NCBI GenBank assembly: GCA_028095005.1
Contig: CM051460.1
Span: 155,057,461-155,121,460, forward strand
Reading direction: 5' to 3'
Source: Rhynchospora pubera
Taxonomy: Eukaryota; Streptophyta; Magnoliopsida; Poales; Cyperaceae
DNA: 64,000 nt
The notes beneath the pieces were generated by a model that saw only the letters and a program-made list of their open reading frames with translations, ran no database searches and was not told the origin of the DNA. Position numbers and translations under genes: made by a program. This document shows, piece after piece, positions 1 to 11,404 of this stretch (positions within the stretch are counted from its first letter, which is position 1; each line of letters begins with the position of its first letter).

Positions 1-2228
1 GCTCATTTCTGGTCCAAAACAACCCGGCAACGATATAGATGTTTATTTGGCTCCGTTAATAGAGGATCTTGATGTGTTGTGGAAGGACGGAGTGAAAATC
101 TTTGATGCACATTCAAGGAATTATTTCAACTTACGTGCCATGATATTCTGCACGATTAATGACTTTTCCGCTTACGGGAACTTGTCGGGTTACCGAAATA
201 AAGGAGAAAAGGCATGTCCTATTTGCATGGAGGAAACACATTCGATATGGTTATCGAATTGTAGAAAAACTGTTTATTTGGGACATCGTAGGTTTCTCAG
301 TCGTCATCACCCTTACCGTCGGCCACCTTACAAGAACAAATTTGATGGCAACACCGAGAACCGTCGGGCTCCTGTACCAAAATCTGGAAGACAGACTTAT
401 GAACAAGTGAAGGATCTTAAAATTGTACTGGGCAAACCATTTGTGAATAGAATTCCTGAAAAGTGCTTTTGGAAGAAAAGGTCTATATTCTGGGATTTCG
501 AATACTGGCCTTATTTGGATGTTAGACATTGTTTAGATGCCATGCATATAATCAAGAACATTTGTGAAAATCTAGTTAATTTGATTTTAAATGCTCAAGG
601 AAAAGTGGACAATGTTAACGTGAGGAAAGACATGGTGAAAATGGGAATTCGACTGGAACTAGCTGCAAAGGAAGATAATAGTAAGAAGCGGGATTGGTTA
701 CCTAATGCTGTTTATACTTTAACAAAAAAAGAGAAACTCAGTTTGTTGGAGTGTTTGAGGTCTATAAGGGTTCCTACTGGTTATTCCTCAAATATTTCAC
801 GAAAGGTTTCCATTAAAGATATGAAATTGATTGGAATGAAGTCTCACGATTATCACGTGTTGCTGACCCAGTTACTTCCGGTTGCAATTCGAGCATCTTT
901 TAAAGAAGAAGTTCGAAATTCTATTATTAAGTTGTGTTTCTTCTTCAATAAAATTTGCTCTAAAGTTATCGATCCCGAAAAACTGAATCAGTTGGAAACC
1001 GATGCGGTTCAGACCATATGCGAGTTGGAGATGCATTTCCCCCCCTCATTCTTTGTTATTATGGTGCATTTGACCATTCATTTAGTTAGAGAGATAAAGC
1101 AATGTGGTCCGATATTTTTGCGGTACATGTATCCTTTTGAAAGAGCAATGGGTCAATTGAAAGGATTAGTCAGAAGCAGATCTCGGCCCGAAGGAAGCAT
1201 AATTGAAGGATATGTTGCAGAAGAGGTAATTGATTTCTATAATGATTACCTAGATGGAGTTCAACCTATTGGCCTGCCCAAAAATAGACACGAAGGTAGA
1301 CTCCTAGGAAAAAGCATAATTGGTATGAAAGTAATTACAATGGACCTTGCAAAAAGAGAAAAAGCCCATCTTAAAATTTTGCAGCAAGTCGCTGTTGTCT
1401 CTCCTTATGTGAATGAACATATAACCGAGTTGCGAGAGCAGAATCCTCAGAGATCAGAAAATTGGATCACCAAGGAACACAACAAAACTTTTGTAAAATG
1501 GTTCAGAAACAAGGTAACCGAGTCTCGACCTTCAAATGAAACGGTAAAATTTCTTGCTAGAGGTCCTAACGCCAATGTGCAAACCTATCAAGGGTATGAT
1601 CTGAATGGTTTCACTTGGTATACAAAAAAACAAGATGGAAAAAGTACAGTCCAAAACAGCGGAGTCACAATAGTAGCCATATCAAGTGATGGAACATCAT
1701 CAGAGCCGTATTATGGGTGGATTGAAGAAATTTGGGAATTTGATTATAATGCATTTAAAATACCAGTGTTTGAATGCAAATGGATGCTAAAAAGCGGCGT
1801 CAAGACTGATAAAAACGGATTTGTAACCGTTGATTTCAAAAAATTGGGATATGCTGATGACCCCTTTATACTTGCAAACAAACAAGCAATGCAAGTTTTT
1901 TATATTGCAGATCCGGCTGAAAAGGGACGACATGTGGTCCTTCCCGGAAAAAGACGCATCGTTGGCGTTGAAGATGTCGTGGACGAAGAAGAATATGACC
2001 AATTTGATGAAATAGCTCCATTCTCCACAGGTAGTTCTAAATAATTTTATATTTAGAAAATTTAGATAAATAATTTTAAATGTAATGAATTTGACCAATT
2101 TATATATGTTATTACTCACAGGTATTGATGGGACACCGCAACCAATTGAAGAGTTAACAAGTAATTTGCGTTCCGATCATGAAGAAGGCGTGTGGGTAGA
2201 TCGACCGAAGTCATCAAAAAATAAATAG
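1..2228 (+). CDS. TNP2-like CACTA transposase, C-terminal part (5' end outside window)
   Basis: The reading frame is open from base 2 (it enters at LISGPKQPGNDIDVYL, a TNP2 signature) to a GT donor at 2031. A 91-bp intron (2031-2121) joins it in frame to 2122-2228, which ends at TAG 2226-2228. The visible part holds the end of the DDE transposase domain (TINDFSAYGNLSG, a CPIC cysteine pair, HCLDAMHIIKNIC), then DUF4218-like (PFERAMGQLKGLVRSRS) and DUF4216-like (GYDLNGFTWYTKKQDGKS, YYGWIEEIWE) regions that follow TNP2 in plant CACTA elements. The protein cuts and joins element DNA in the nucleus. No stop or frameshift is visible. It is clearly related to the TNP2 gene of CACTA-2 but lacks that gene's two introns. 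Confidence 0.9.
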
Positions 2229-2540
2229 CTTTCATGTCTATTGTAATAATTTTTATTAGTACAAATTAGTCTTTTTTTCGTGTAATATTTTTATTTTGAT
2301 TAAAAAACCGAAACTTTATGATTTATTGTAATTAAGTTTATTAATTAATTTTAAAAGTATTTAAATTATTATTTCATATTATTTAAATATTTAAATAATT
2401 TAATTTGACTATTTAATTAAAAAACAGAAACTAATTTAATTAATTATAAGTGCTAATTAATAGTTGTTAATTATTTATTTGATGTGTTAATTGTGCTATG
2501 TAATTAATAGTTGCATGTAATTATACTTGAAGTTGCAGTC
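2229..2540 (+). other. AT-rich spacer between the two CACTA-1 genes
   Basis: This stretch is very AT-rich, with many TTAATTAA-like words. It must hold the 3' end of the TNP2 transcript and the promoter of the second gene. I see no coding sequence or clear TATA box that stands out from the background. Confidence 0.5.
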
Positions 2541-5500
2541 ATGTCGAATCAAGATGATCAGGATTTTACGACAAATCAAGATGAGTCGAGTTCTGAAGAG
2601 GAGCAGGTGGTTGTTAGCCAAAGGGGAAAAAGATCAACTGCTAAGTGCATGAAAACACGTAAAGCGATAGCCAATGGAGAAGACATGACTGTGGAATTCA
2701 ATACAGAAGGCAAACCTTGCGGCGAGAATGCAAAAAGATTCACGAATTGGTGTGCAGAAAAAACAAGAGATATGATCCCTTGCAGGTACCTAACTATATA
2801 CATATACAAATATATATGTGCATGAGTGCTAATGATATGAATTGGTATGCGATAATAGTATTTATCGGTTTCAATGCAGTTATAGTAGTTGGCATGATGT
2901 GCCAAAAGAGTTGAAAATGAATTTGTTACGAGAAATATGGAAGGTTTGGAATATTCCAGCGGACCTACCATTGGCTACTAAAAAGAAAATTCTCTCTAAT
3001 TGTAACGAGAAATGGAGGCATTGGAAAGGCAGATTGGTGAGATATTATTACTTGCAAATCAATTATAATTTTCTCTAATTTTCGTTTATAAAAGTTTGAT
3101 TCAACATTTCTGTCATTGTAGAATAAAAAATACAGGATCAATGCGCAAGAAGGTGGACCTATGCCATGGGATGTACAAAACATCTCGAAGGAGGAATGGG
3201 AGGCAATGGAAGCATATTGTTCTAGTGAGAAATTTGCGGTATGAAAACAAATTTAATATAAAACAATTAATTATTTCTAGATACTAATTTTATTGTTTAT
3301 ACTAATAGTCTTTTGAATTTTTTAATAGAAAATGAGTCAACAAGGAAAGATTAATGCTGCAAAGAAAGATATGCCCCACACACTCGGATCAGGAGGTTAC
3401 ATAAGTGCTGAGTTGAGATGGAAAGAAGGAGAGGAGGTCCATGGTGGGTCCTCAGTTATTACCAAGGATATGGATGGTCGGACTTATAATTGGAGTAGGG
3501 CACGCGCTAAAAAGGATCCAAATACCGGCAAACTTATGGTTAAAAATCCTAGGGCTGCCGCGGTGATCGACAAAGCGGTACGTGTAACAACTCCAATAAC
3601 TTTATTTATGTATCAAATGAATTTAATTTAATCTAACTAACATTAATTTTTCTTTTTGTGATAGGTTGCTCTAGTTCAGTCAGGCGAGGTTGAGTCTGTT
3701 CGTCAAAATGACATCTTAACAGCTGCGATCGGTACGCCAGAGCACTCCGGACGGTTGAGAGGATATCCACATTTTTCCGGTGTGAAGCAGGTGTATGGTA
3801 AGGGTACGAGAAAATCATCAAAGGGGTATTCCAAAGAGGAGGTTGATCGGTTGATGGAGGAGGTGAAAACACAAATGCAAGAGGAACTCAATAAGCGAAT
3901 GGATGAGGAACTTAAAAAGCGAATGGATGAGGAACTCAATAAGCGAATGCAGCAAAGCTTTTCACAAATGTTTTCGCAAGGCCAAGGTCAAGTGCAGACA
4001 CCGCAGACCTACGATCCAATTTACCAACAAGCTATGCTGATGATATCACAGGGTAGCAATAATCAACCACATCCGATTCCTCATCCGAGTTTTCAGGTTA
4101 TTAATTTTATCAAGCTAATGATATATATTATTTTTCTCGCATATAATATTTAGGGTTTGATAATTTGTTATTATTTTTTATATTCCTAATAAATACAGAC
4201 GCCTGTCGAAGCTTTGATTCTCCTCCCAGGAACGTCCGGTACACCTGTGTATGTAGCTAGAGTTATGGTGCATGCACAGACTTATGGTGATACAGTCCAT
4301 GGAGAGCCATTGGGTATAGGGGAAGTGAAGGTACAAATTTTGGAAGTTTTTGATAATGCGAGACACACGATTGTACCTTTTCCACCTCCTAACGGAGATG
4401 ATCGGTTTGGTGTTCTGATGGGTTCATTTCTGAGATGGCCAATTCATCTTGTGGATTACGATATGTCAAAATTGGTATGTATTAGTAATTATATATATTT
4501 AGTAAAAAAACGAGCGTGAATAATATCATTTTCATGACTAATATGTTGGTTGTTTAGGAGCAAGTGAGACAAATAACAAAACAAACTATTCCGCAAGATA
4601 AGGAGAAGCAGTTGGAGCAAGAGAATGACGAAGATGAACCGAGCGTGGATCAGTTTTTTGCAGAGGAGGTAATTGAATTACACGATCCGTACGTCTCCGA
4701 GGAAAAATTGACACAGATCGGGCCTTACGCCAAAGAAATGCATAACTACATGAGAATGTTCGACGTGTCAGTCACTCAATTCAGCAATCTTCCTGGTGAT
4801 TTCGAGTTACAAGATGTCAAGACATTCATTCTTGATTTTGAAGATATCAGCCATGTCTTAAATCGGAAGGAACTTTACGTTCAAGTGATTAAAGTTTGGG
4901 TCTTGTAAGTATTCTAGCTCCTAACTTTGCAACAGTTGATTATTAATTATATGATATGTCTTGTAAGTATTCTAGCTCCTAACTACGTTCAAGTGCAGGC
5001 GGTGTAGGGAGTATTGTGCTGAGACTTTGATGAAGAAGTGGGTATTTTGGGATCCGGAACGATGCTCGGGTTCGGATGCAGAGAACAATGAAATCGGCAC
5101 TGTAAGCTACATATTCAATCTTTTGAAGAAGTATGCAAAAAGGGATCCCTATCATGTTTTAGTGCATCATAATCGGTTTGTTATAAAATTTCTAATTTTG
5201 ACTTTAATTATAATTTTGAATTTGCAGTTTATTGTTAATTTAACCAACAAAAATATATATATGTAATTACAGGTCGCATTTTGTGATTATTATAGTTCAA
5301 CTCTCGACACGAAAGATGTGGATAGTAGATTCACTCCAATCTAAGGAAGCCTACCAGTCTACAATTATAGGAAATTACGATCAGTATGTTTAATATTAAC
5401 ATATATATATATACTTCGTGTATGCACTATTTAGTTATATAATAATATTTAGAAACTAATTTTTATAATTATATATTTTTTTTGCAGAGCTTTGTCAAGA

Positions 5501-5928
5501 TTGGTGAAAAATTCGAATTTTGAAGTTCAAATGATTCCTGTACATACTTGCAATTAATATATATATAGTTTCGTCATTTCATTTGGAATTTATTGAATTT
5601 AAACTCAATTGTATTAGTTTTGAAATTGTAGAGTCCACGACAACCAAACAATATAGATTGCGGCTTTTATGCGATGGTAAACCTACGCAAGATCCTTGAT
5701 CACTGTACGCTACATGAGACCCTCCCATCGGTATGGATTATATTTTAATCTTACTATGTATATGATTAGGGTTTAATTAGTAGCAATTTTCATAGGTTAT
5801 TAACTATATAAAATGTCAAAATGCAGGTTTTGCAACCGATTGGTAAGCGTTATAGTGAGAATGAGATCAATGACACGATAAATGAATGGTTTCGTTATTT
5901 ACTTACGCTTGTAGGTCGTGGTAAATGA
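2541..5928 (+). CDS. CACTA second gene: TNPA-like N-terminus joined to a Ulp1-like C48 cysteine protease, 12 exons
   Basis: I place exons at 2541-2785, 2880-3036, 3122-3238, 3329-3577, 3665-4096, 4199-4474, 4558-4904, 4999-5175, 5273-5383, 5488-5539, 5632-5730 and 5827-5928. All junctions are GT-AG and the joined frame is open for 787 codons. The N-terminal third resembles the plant En/Spm 'Ptta' transposase family (SWHDVPKEL, KWRHWKGRL, GGYISAELRW). Residues near 750-870 of the joined transcript's exon 5 region encode a charged heptad-like repeat (ELNKRMDE). The C-terminus is Ulp1-like, with H669 (SHFVIII), D686 (WIVDSLQ), Q725 and C731 (QPNNIDCGFY) matching the H-D-Q-C catalytic set. Such proteases cut SUMO or related modifiers from proteins. 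It sits about 310 bp after TNP2 on the same strand. Exon ends are my reading and not supported by transcripts. Confidence 0.8.
3873..3952 (+). repeat. 24-bp tandem repeat coding for ELNKRMDE-type units
   Basis: Three imperfect copies of a 24-bp unit (GAGGAACTCAATAAGCGAAT and four more bases) lie inside exon 5 of the Ulp1-type gene. They encode a Glu/Lys/Arg/Met repeat that would form a charged helix or short coiled coil. Because the unit is 24 bp, changes in copy number keep the frame. Confidence 0.8.
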
Positions 5929-6190
5929 ATACAATTAACTATGTGTGATTTGTGCTTGCATGGAAATATTAACTATGTGCATGATTTCATATGGAAATGT
6001 TTGTGATCGATGCATGATGATTTGATATTGTTTGTGATTTGATATTATTTGTGATCCATGCATTTGATTTTTTATATTGTGTGATATATATATTAATTGG
6101 TACAATTGGTACAATTAATTGGTACAATGAATGGGTACAAATGGCTAGCAAAAAGGGGGCTAGCCCAAAAAACAGATTTAATTTTTTTTT
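5929..6190 (+). other. 3' flank of the Ulp1-type gene
   Basis: AT-rich sequence after the stop codon with short direct repeats (ATTTGTGAT, ATTGGTACAA). It probably holds the transcript end. No gene is seen. Confidence 0.4.
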
Positions 6191-7042
6191 TAATTTAGTA
6201 CCGGTTTTTTATAAAAAACCGGTACTAATTTTAAAATTTTCGGTTTTTTTTATTAATTTTAATTAAATAAAATTTACAGATTTAAATTAAATTAAATTAG
6301 TACCGGTTTTTTATAAAAAACCGGTACTAAATTAATTTAATTTTCGTTTTTTTATTTAATTAATTAAATAATTAATTAAATAATTTCTTAATTAAATATA
6401 TTTAATTTAGTACTGGTTTTTTATAAAAAACCGGTACTAAATTAATTTAATTTTCGGTTTTGTTTTATTTAATTAATTAAATAATTAATTAAATAATTTC
6501 TTAATTAAATATATTTAAATTAGTACCGGTTTTTTATAAAAAACCGGTACTAAATTAATTTAATTTTCGATTTTTTTTATTTAATTAATTAAATAATTAA
6601 TTAAATAATTTCTTAATTAAATATATTTAAATTAGTACCGGTTTTTTATAAAAAACTGGTACTAAATTAATTTAATTTTCGGTTTTTTTATTTAATTAAT
6701 TAAATAATTTCTTAATTTAAATATATTTATTTATTTAATTAAATTATTAATTAAATAATTTCTTAATTTAAATATATTTTATTTATTTAATTAAATTATT
6801 AATTAAATAATTTCTTAATTTAAATATATTTAAATTAGTACCGGTTTTTTATAAAAAACCGGTACTAAATGAATTAATTTTAGTACCGGTTTTTTATAAA
6901 AAACCGGTACTAATATGGTTTATTTCATGATTTACTACCGGCTCATTAGTACCGGTTTTTTATTGCTTTTAGTACCCCCTATTATTAGTACCGCTGCAAA
7001 ACCGGTACTAATAATACAAAAAAAACCGGTACTAATGTTTAT
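6190..7042. repeat. CACTA-1 subterminal palindromic repeats (TAGTACCGG type)
   Basis: At least seven copies of a near-perfect palindrome (arms TAGTACCGGTTTTT and its complement around a TATA centre) occur near 6195, 6299, 6409, 6522, 6634, 6838 and 6880, with single half-sites up to 7037. Four copies are spaced 110-113 bp apart and embedded in TTAATTAA-rich tandem sequence. In CACTA elements such subterminal repeats bind the TNPA-type protein and bring the ends together. The left-end copies are outside the window. Confidence 0.85.
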
Positions 7043-7055
7043 TAATGGCGTAGTG
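7036..7055 (-). repeat. CACTA-1 right terminal inverted repeat
   Basis: Read on the minus strand this starts CACTACGCCATTAATAAACA and runs straight into the first ACCGG half-site. It is the transposase cleavage end of the element. Confidence 0.85.
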
Positions 7056-8133
7056 TAATGTTTTTTTGAAGAACATCAGATCGATTATGATCTCATTGGA
7101 AAATGGTTTTTCAATGAAGAACTCCAATGGTTTTTCAATGAAGAACTTGGATAAGATCGCCTAATTAAATTCTAGGAAAAAAATTTATAGAGGTAGATTA
7201 TGATGAATGTTAGATTTGAGTTAATGTGTACATGTGTACATAATAACAAAGTGTTCCAGAGACATAAAATGACGAATTTCAAGAAATGATATCTGACCAC
7301 GTCCTATGGCATATACATGAGTAAGACTAAGTGAATTGCAACTCAATTCGAAAAGGAGTACATGAAACAGTTCAAGTATCTTTCCGTTATGAGTTTCATC
7401 ATGTATGCCATATTTATACATTGCCCAATGTGTTGTATTCAAAGAGTGACAAAAAGTTATCAAGTGGATATAAGAAAAAAACACGTGGACAACAATCAAA
7501 GATATTCTTAAGTATCTTATGAGAAAAAGTTATATGTTTCTCATCTGTTATGATGAAAAGAGTTCGTGTAAGTTGTTACACTAATGTTAGATTTCAAAAA
7601 AATTGATATAATTTGAAACCACAATTGAGCTACATATTTCTGTTTAAAGGCGGTGTTATAAGTTTACAATGTGTTCTAAACAAAATATTACAATTATTTT
7701 CGACACCGAAGAAAAATACATAGTAACTTGTGAGGTAATAAAAGAGGGTAGTTTGGATCAAGAAGTTCTAGTCAAACTAATATGATTTTATGCATCTTGA
7801 ATCATAGTTTAGTCTTAAAAAATCCAATTTTTTATTGGAGATCCAAATACGATCTATGATAATATCACTTGATCTCATATGATTATGATCAAGAACAAAT
7901 ATATAAGAGTATATATATAAAGTCAAACAACTTGGATAGTTTCGTGAACACAATGGACATTCTAACATAATCTCTATCCTAAGCGGTACACGAGATGCAT
8001 TTTTGCATCCATGCGTAATGGACGTATGAGTTATCGACTTTCATCATATTATTTTTTAAGGTCGGAGACGTTTGTGTGTGTGTCGTTCTCAATTCTTCAC
8101 TGGCTAGAAGTCACTGTTGATTGACTCTAAACT
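7056..8133 (+). pseudogene. Copia pol remnant (end of RT and RNase H)
   Basis: Short in-frame pieces match the Copia RNase H region although stops and frameshifts break them. WTTIKDILKYLMRKSYMFL near 7488-7545 corresponds to the usual HWTAVKNILKYLRRTKDMFL motif. CSKQNITIIFDTEEKYIVTC near 7676-7735 corresponds to SSKQ...ADSTTEAEYIA. No ORF spans the region. The same region on the minus strand near 24250-25300 is a second decayed copy and shares at least one length change with this one. Confidence 0.75.
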
Positions 8134-8144
8134 AAGTAGGAGAT

Positions 8145-9700
8145 TGTTGGAGTTATGTCCTAGAAGTAAATAATTTAATGAGTTAAATTGGTTTTATGTT
8201 ATTGATGATAATAGATCATTTGTTTCTTTAGTTATTATTAACAGATCATTCAGATTGATGATCTAAATTATAGATCTATGTGGATCATTCATTGGAATGA
8301 CAATAATATTTTAATAATTAACAAGAAACATTAATTATCAGAAAAGATTAGTATTCAAGTTAAGTGATGATTAAGTTCTACAAATCATGGATAAGAAGTT
8401 ACCAACTTAATTATATATGTGTATGTTACTTGAACATAGCACATGGTTTGACCTAATGAAATAAAAATATGAATTTTGTTATGTGTCATTATATCAATAA
8501 ATATATAATTTACAAAAATGACACATTCCTGTCTTGGATTATACAATGATATCAATATCATGAGACATAAAAATTAAATATTATAAAAGTATAGTATTTA
8601 TTTATGTCAATTGGGAATCATAACATGTCTCTAGATACTGTTTTTATTATTGAAAATAAACGACAATTTATCTCCATGGCCAACATGACATAAATCTTTC
8701 GAGGGTCACACAGTACGAAACTCTTAACCAACATTGCATTATATTTAGTTTATTGAAAAATACAAAATATGATAAGTTAAATAATTAATTATAAATCGTT
8801 ATGATTAATTATTTCAAGGGATCATTTGAAACTAAGTTAACATTAAATCTAATCCATTAATAATTATCAAGGAGTTGATATTTATATATTTTTTTTTGTC
8901 TCAACACAATTAATATAATTATGGAATTATATTAAGTAATATGCTATTATGTAGTGTATTAAATTGGACCAGTTTTAAATGCAAATAAAAGGAAATTAAA
9001 GAAAGACAATTAAAATATATGTAATGAGCTTCAAAGTCCATTATTTGGGTAGCAAATAAAGTGAGAGAGTGGTTCCTTTAGAGATGTTGAAAAGGTCTAT
9101 ATAAGGAGCACTAATCGGTGAATTAGGGCACCACTTGTTTTTTTCTCTTCCTCCCTTTGGTCAAAATTTTAAAGGGATTTGAAAATTTCACATCTGCCTT
9201 TTGAGGGTTATCTCTTGCATTTTGAATAGGGCTCATGTGTGAGCATAATTTTCTTATTAATTATTGAATTAATTGAAGAACGAAAGCAAAAGATTAAACT
9301 ATCTCCATATTAATTTGATCTACCCCTTAAAAAACTACCAGTGTCCACTGATCTACCCCTCCTTATTTGAGCAAGGGGTAAAAGCCTCAAAACCAATGGC
9401 CTTCGCTCAATTCTTCATCTTCTAAACTCGACTGCTAAGATTGATAGTAAGTCAGCACTGATTTTTACTATGCTCTGGGGGATCTGGCTTAAATAAAACG
9501 GTAAAACCTTCTGGTTCGGAAGGAGAACTTCCAGTGCGGTGCACAATTGGATTATATATGAAGCCACTCTTTTTTTATGAAATCTTATTGTTAGTTATTT
9601 TTAACCTAGCTTTACATTATTTTATCTTCCTTTATATCTCGAATGCGGAAGTGTATAGATAATCATTAATTTTGTCATTTTTTTAAATTCAATTTTCACA
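8145..9700 (+). repeat. 3' LTR of the plus-strand Copia element (right border approximate)
   Basis: It starts TGTTGGAGTTATGTCC directly after the polypurine tract AAGTAGGAGATT. The first ~450 bp align with the LTR of the young minus-strand Copia (for example the shared ATGATCTAAATTATAGATC, AAGTTAAGTGATGATTAAG and ATAGCACATG blocks). A TATA-like TCTATATAAGGAG at about 9096 is followed by a plausible transcript start. I could not find a second copy in the window to fix the end. Confidence 0.65.
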
Positions 9701-9827
9701 TAAAAATAAAAAACATTAAAAAAAGTGCATATAGTATATTATCATTATAAATAAAAATGACCTTTTGATTCTTTCTTTTTAAAAAAAATTGTCCAATCCA
9801 CTCCTAGAATCAGACAAAAGAAATGTC

Positions 9828-9832
9828 AAACC
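9828..9832 (+). repeat. Target-site duplication AAACC, left copy
   Basis: The five bases before the minus-strand Copia LTR are AAACC. The same five bases follow the other LTR at 32175-32179. This pair fixes both outer borders of the nested structure. Confidence 0.9.
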
Positions 9833-10699
9833 TGTTAGGAACTCAAGTCTTTGTGCAATTTTAATTTTTTATTAACAATTAATAAGCGTTTAACAATTGC
9901 AATTAACGGATCTAGTCAAACAAACGATTTAACATTTAAATCAAGACGTGTAGAAGGTTACCTCTTCTAGTATCGTAACTAGAAGGTTCGAACCCTTTGA
10001 TTTGGAGTCGGTGGCGTGCTCGTCTCCACCACCAAATCGCCGGCAACCACCTCGAGTCCACCAAGGAGATTAACCACCTTCTCCACCTCTTGTGCTAGCA
10101 AGAAGGAGAAAATAGCTAATCCTTTATTGCTTGCCTTTCTTCCAATTAATCTCTATTAAATGAAGATGGCTAACACTCAACACATAAGCACCTAATGCAA
10201 GTTATTAGAGATAATTTTCAGAACTGAAAAATTTTCTCTCTAATTGAGATTGGCGGCCACGGGAAAGGACAAAAAGGAAATTATATTAGGTCAAAAAAAT
10301 TCCTTTGGCCGAAAATCATTTTCTCTTTTTATACTTCATTTTATTCCCTTTTTTAAATGTAACTAATTACATTTAAATGGCCGGCCCCTAATGGCCATAA
10401 ATGGGCTAATTAGTCCAACTAATTATGCTGCCATTTAACACATATTAAATCTTATATTTAATGGGCATTTTAATTGCATTCCATTGGGCTCAATTAGACT
10501 TGATAAATTAGGCCTGCTTATTTAATATAATTCTCACGACTATATTAAATATTGTTGAACAAGAATAATTATTAACTCATTAATAACTATTTTAGGATTA
10601 GCATGTACATTAAAATATTTCTATATGATCCTTTTGATTTAATTAATTATAACGGTTCGCAACGGTATATAATTAATTAATCAAACACTATGCGAAATT

Positions 10700-11175
10700 T
10701 TGGTTTCTGTAACGGTTAATAAAAGACTTCTGTAACGGTACACGAAACGTTACTGTAGCCCCCGTTACAGAATGTCTAATAACCGTTACAGATCTATAAC
10801 GGTTATTAGACAACAACCGTTACAGTAGCCCCCTCTTCTGTAACGGTTATTATCTAATAACCGTTATGGTATACGCAAGGGAAAATCTGGTACTGTTTTT
10901 TGTAGAACATGTGTAACGGTTATTAGATAATAACCGTTACAGAATCCAGTCTTCTGTAACGGTTATTATCTAATAACCGTTATGGTATTGTGGACGGAAC
11001 AGGTGTGGTGTTTGGAGAACTTCTGTAACGGTTATTAGGTAATAACCGTTACAGAAGACTTGATTCTGTAACGGTTATTAGATAATAACCGTTACAGATA
11101 ATATTTATAATTAAAAAAAATGAAATTATAATATTCTGTAACGGTTATTATCTAATAACCGTTACAAAAGTCTTA
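10700..11175. repeat. CACTA-2 left subterminal palindromes (GTAACGGTTATTA type)
   Basis: About nine palindromes or half-sites are built from CTGTAACGGTTATT and its complement around a short centre, near 10707, 10729, 10764, 10791, 10840, 10913, 10955, 11025, 11065 and 11136. They are the presumed binding sites of the accessory transposition protein. AACGG is also the core of some plant MYB sites, so host factors might bind too; that is inference. Confidence 0.85.
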
Positions 11176-11404
11176 ATTTTTTTTTTGAGTTTTGCCTGTT
11201 TGATTGGCTAGCCCCAATTTGCTAGCCGAATTGGTACCAAATTGGTACCCAATTTACATTAACAAATGCAGCATATATATATATCACAAAGCACACATAT
11301 ATCAAACATATATAATCATGCATATCACACAAACAATAAACAAAGTATTTACATATATCACAAGTATAATCAAACATGGCAAGTCATCAAATAACACATT
11401 TTAA
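11176..11404 (-). other. 3' flank of the CACTA-2 Ulp1-type gene
   Basis: AT-rich sequence with CATATATCA repeats, lying between the stop codon at 11405 and the left subterminal repeats. No gene is seen. Confidence 0.4.

Larger units (their letters stand above)
1..7055 (+). mobile_element. CACTA-1: CACTA (En/Spm) DNA transposon, left end outside the window
   Basis: The element carries the end of a TNP2 transposase, then a TNPA-like/Ulp1 gene on the same strand, then about 850 bp of palindromic subterminal repeats. It ends at 7055 in GGCGTAGTG, which read inward on the other strand is CACTACGCC, the family's CACTA terminus. The three bases after it (TAA, 7056-7058) are the presumed target-site copy; the left copy is outside the window. 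The DNA just beyond 7055 is Copia pol sequence, so this element inserted into an older Copia copy. Both genes are open in the visible part, so it may have been autonomous. Confidence 0.9.
7056..9700 (+). mobile_element. Old Copia LTR retrotransposon, 3' part only
   Basis: The segment holds decayed Copia reverse transcriptase/RNase H sequence, a polypurine tract (about 8134-8144) and an LTR starting TGTTGGAG at 8145. Its 5' part was displaced by the CACTA-1 insertion at 7055. It is homologous, but clearly diverged, to the minus-strand Copia element at 24244-25300 and 23291-24243. The right border is uncertain; the next sure landmark is the AAACC target duplication at 9828. Confidence 0.8.

Noticed and set aside
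2576..2971. 131-codon minus-strand ORF opposite the CACTA-1 second gene
   Set aside because: It overlaps well-supported exons and an intron of the plus-strand gene and has no family resemblance.
9797..9806. CACTCCTAG near both outer Copia borders (9799 and 32180) as a longer target duplication
   Set aside because: The left copy is not adjacent to the LTR. The adjacent AAACC pair is the correct size and position.
9833..10685. Reading 9833-10685 and 23294-24243 as two separate solo LTRs
   Set aside because: The intact LTR at 30372-32174 contains both pieces joined at the exact CACTA-2 insertion point, with an AAA duplication.
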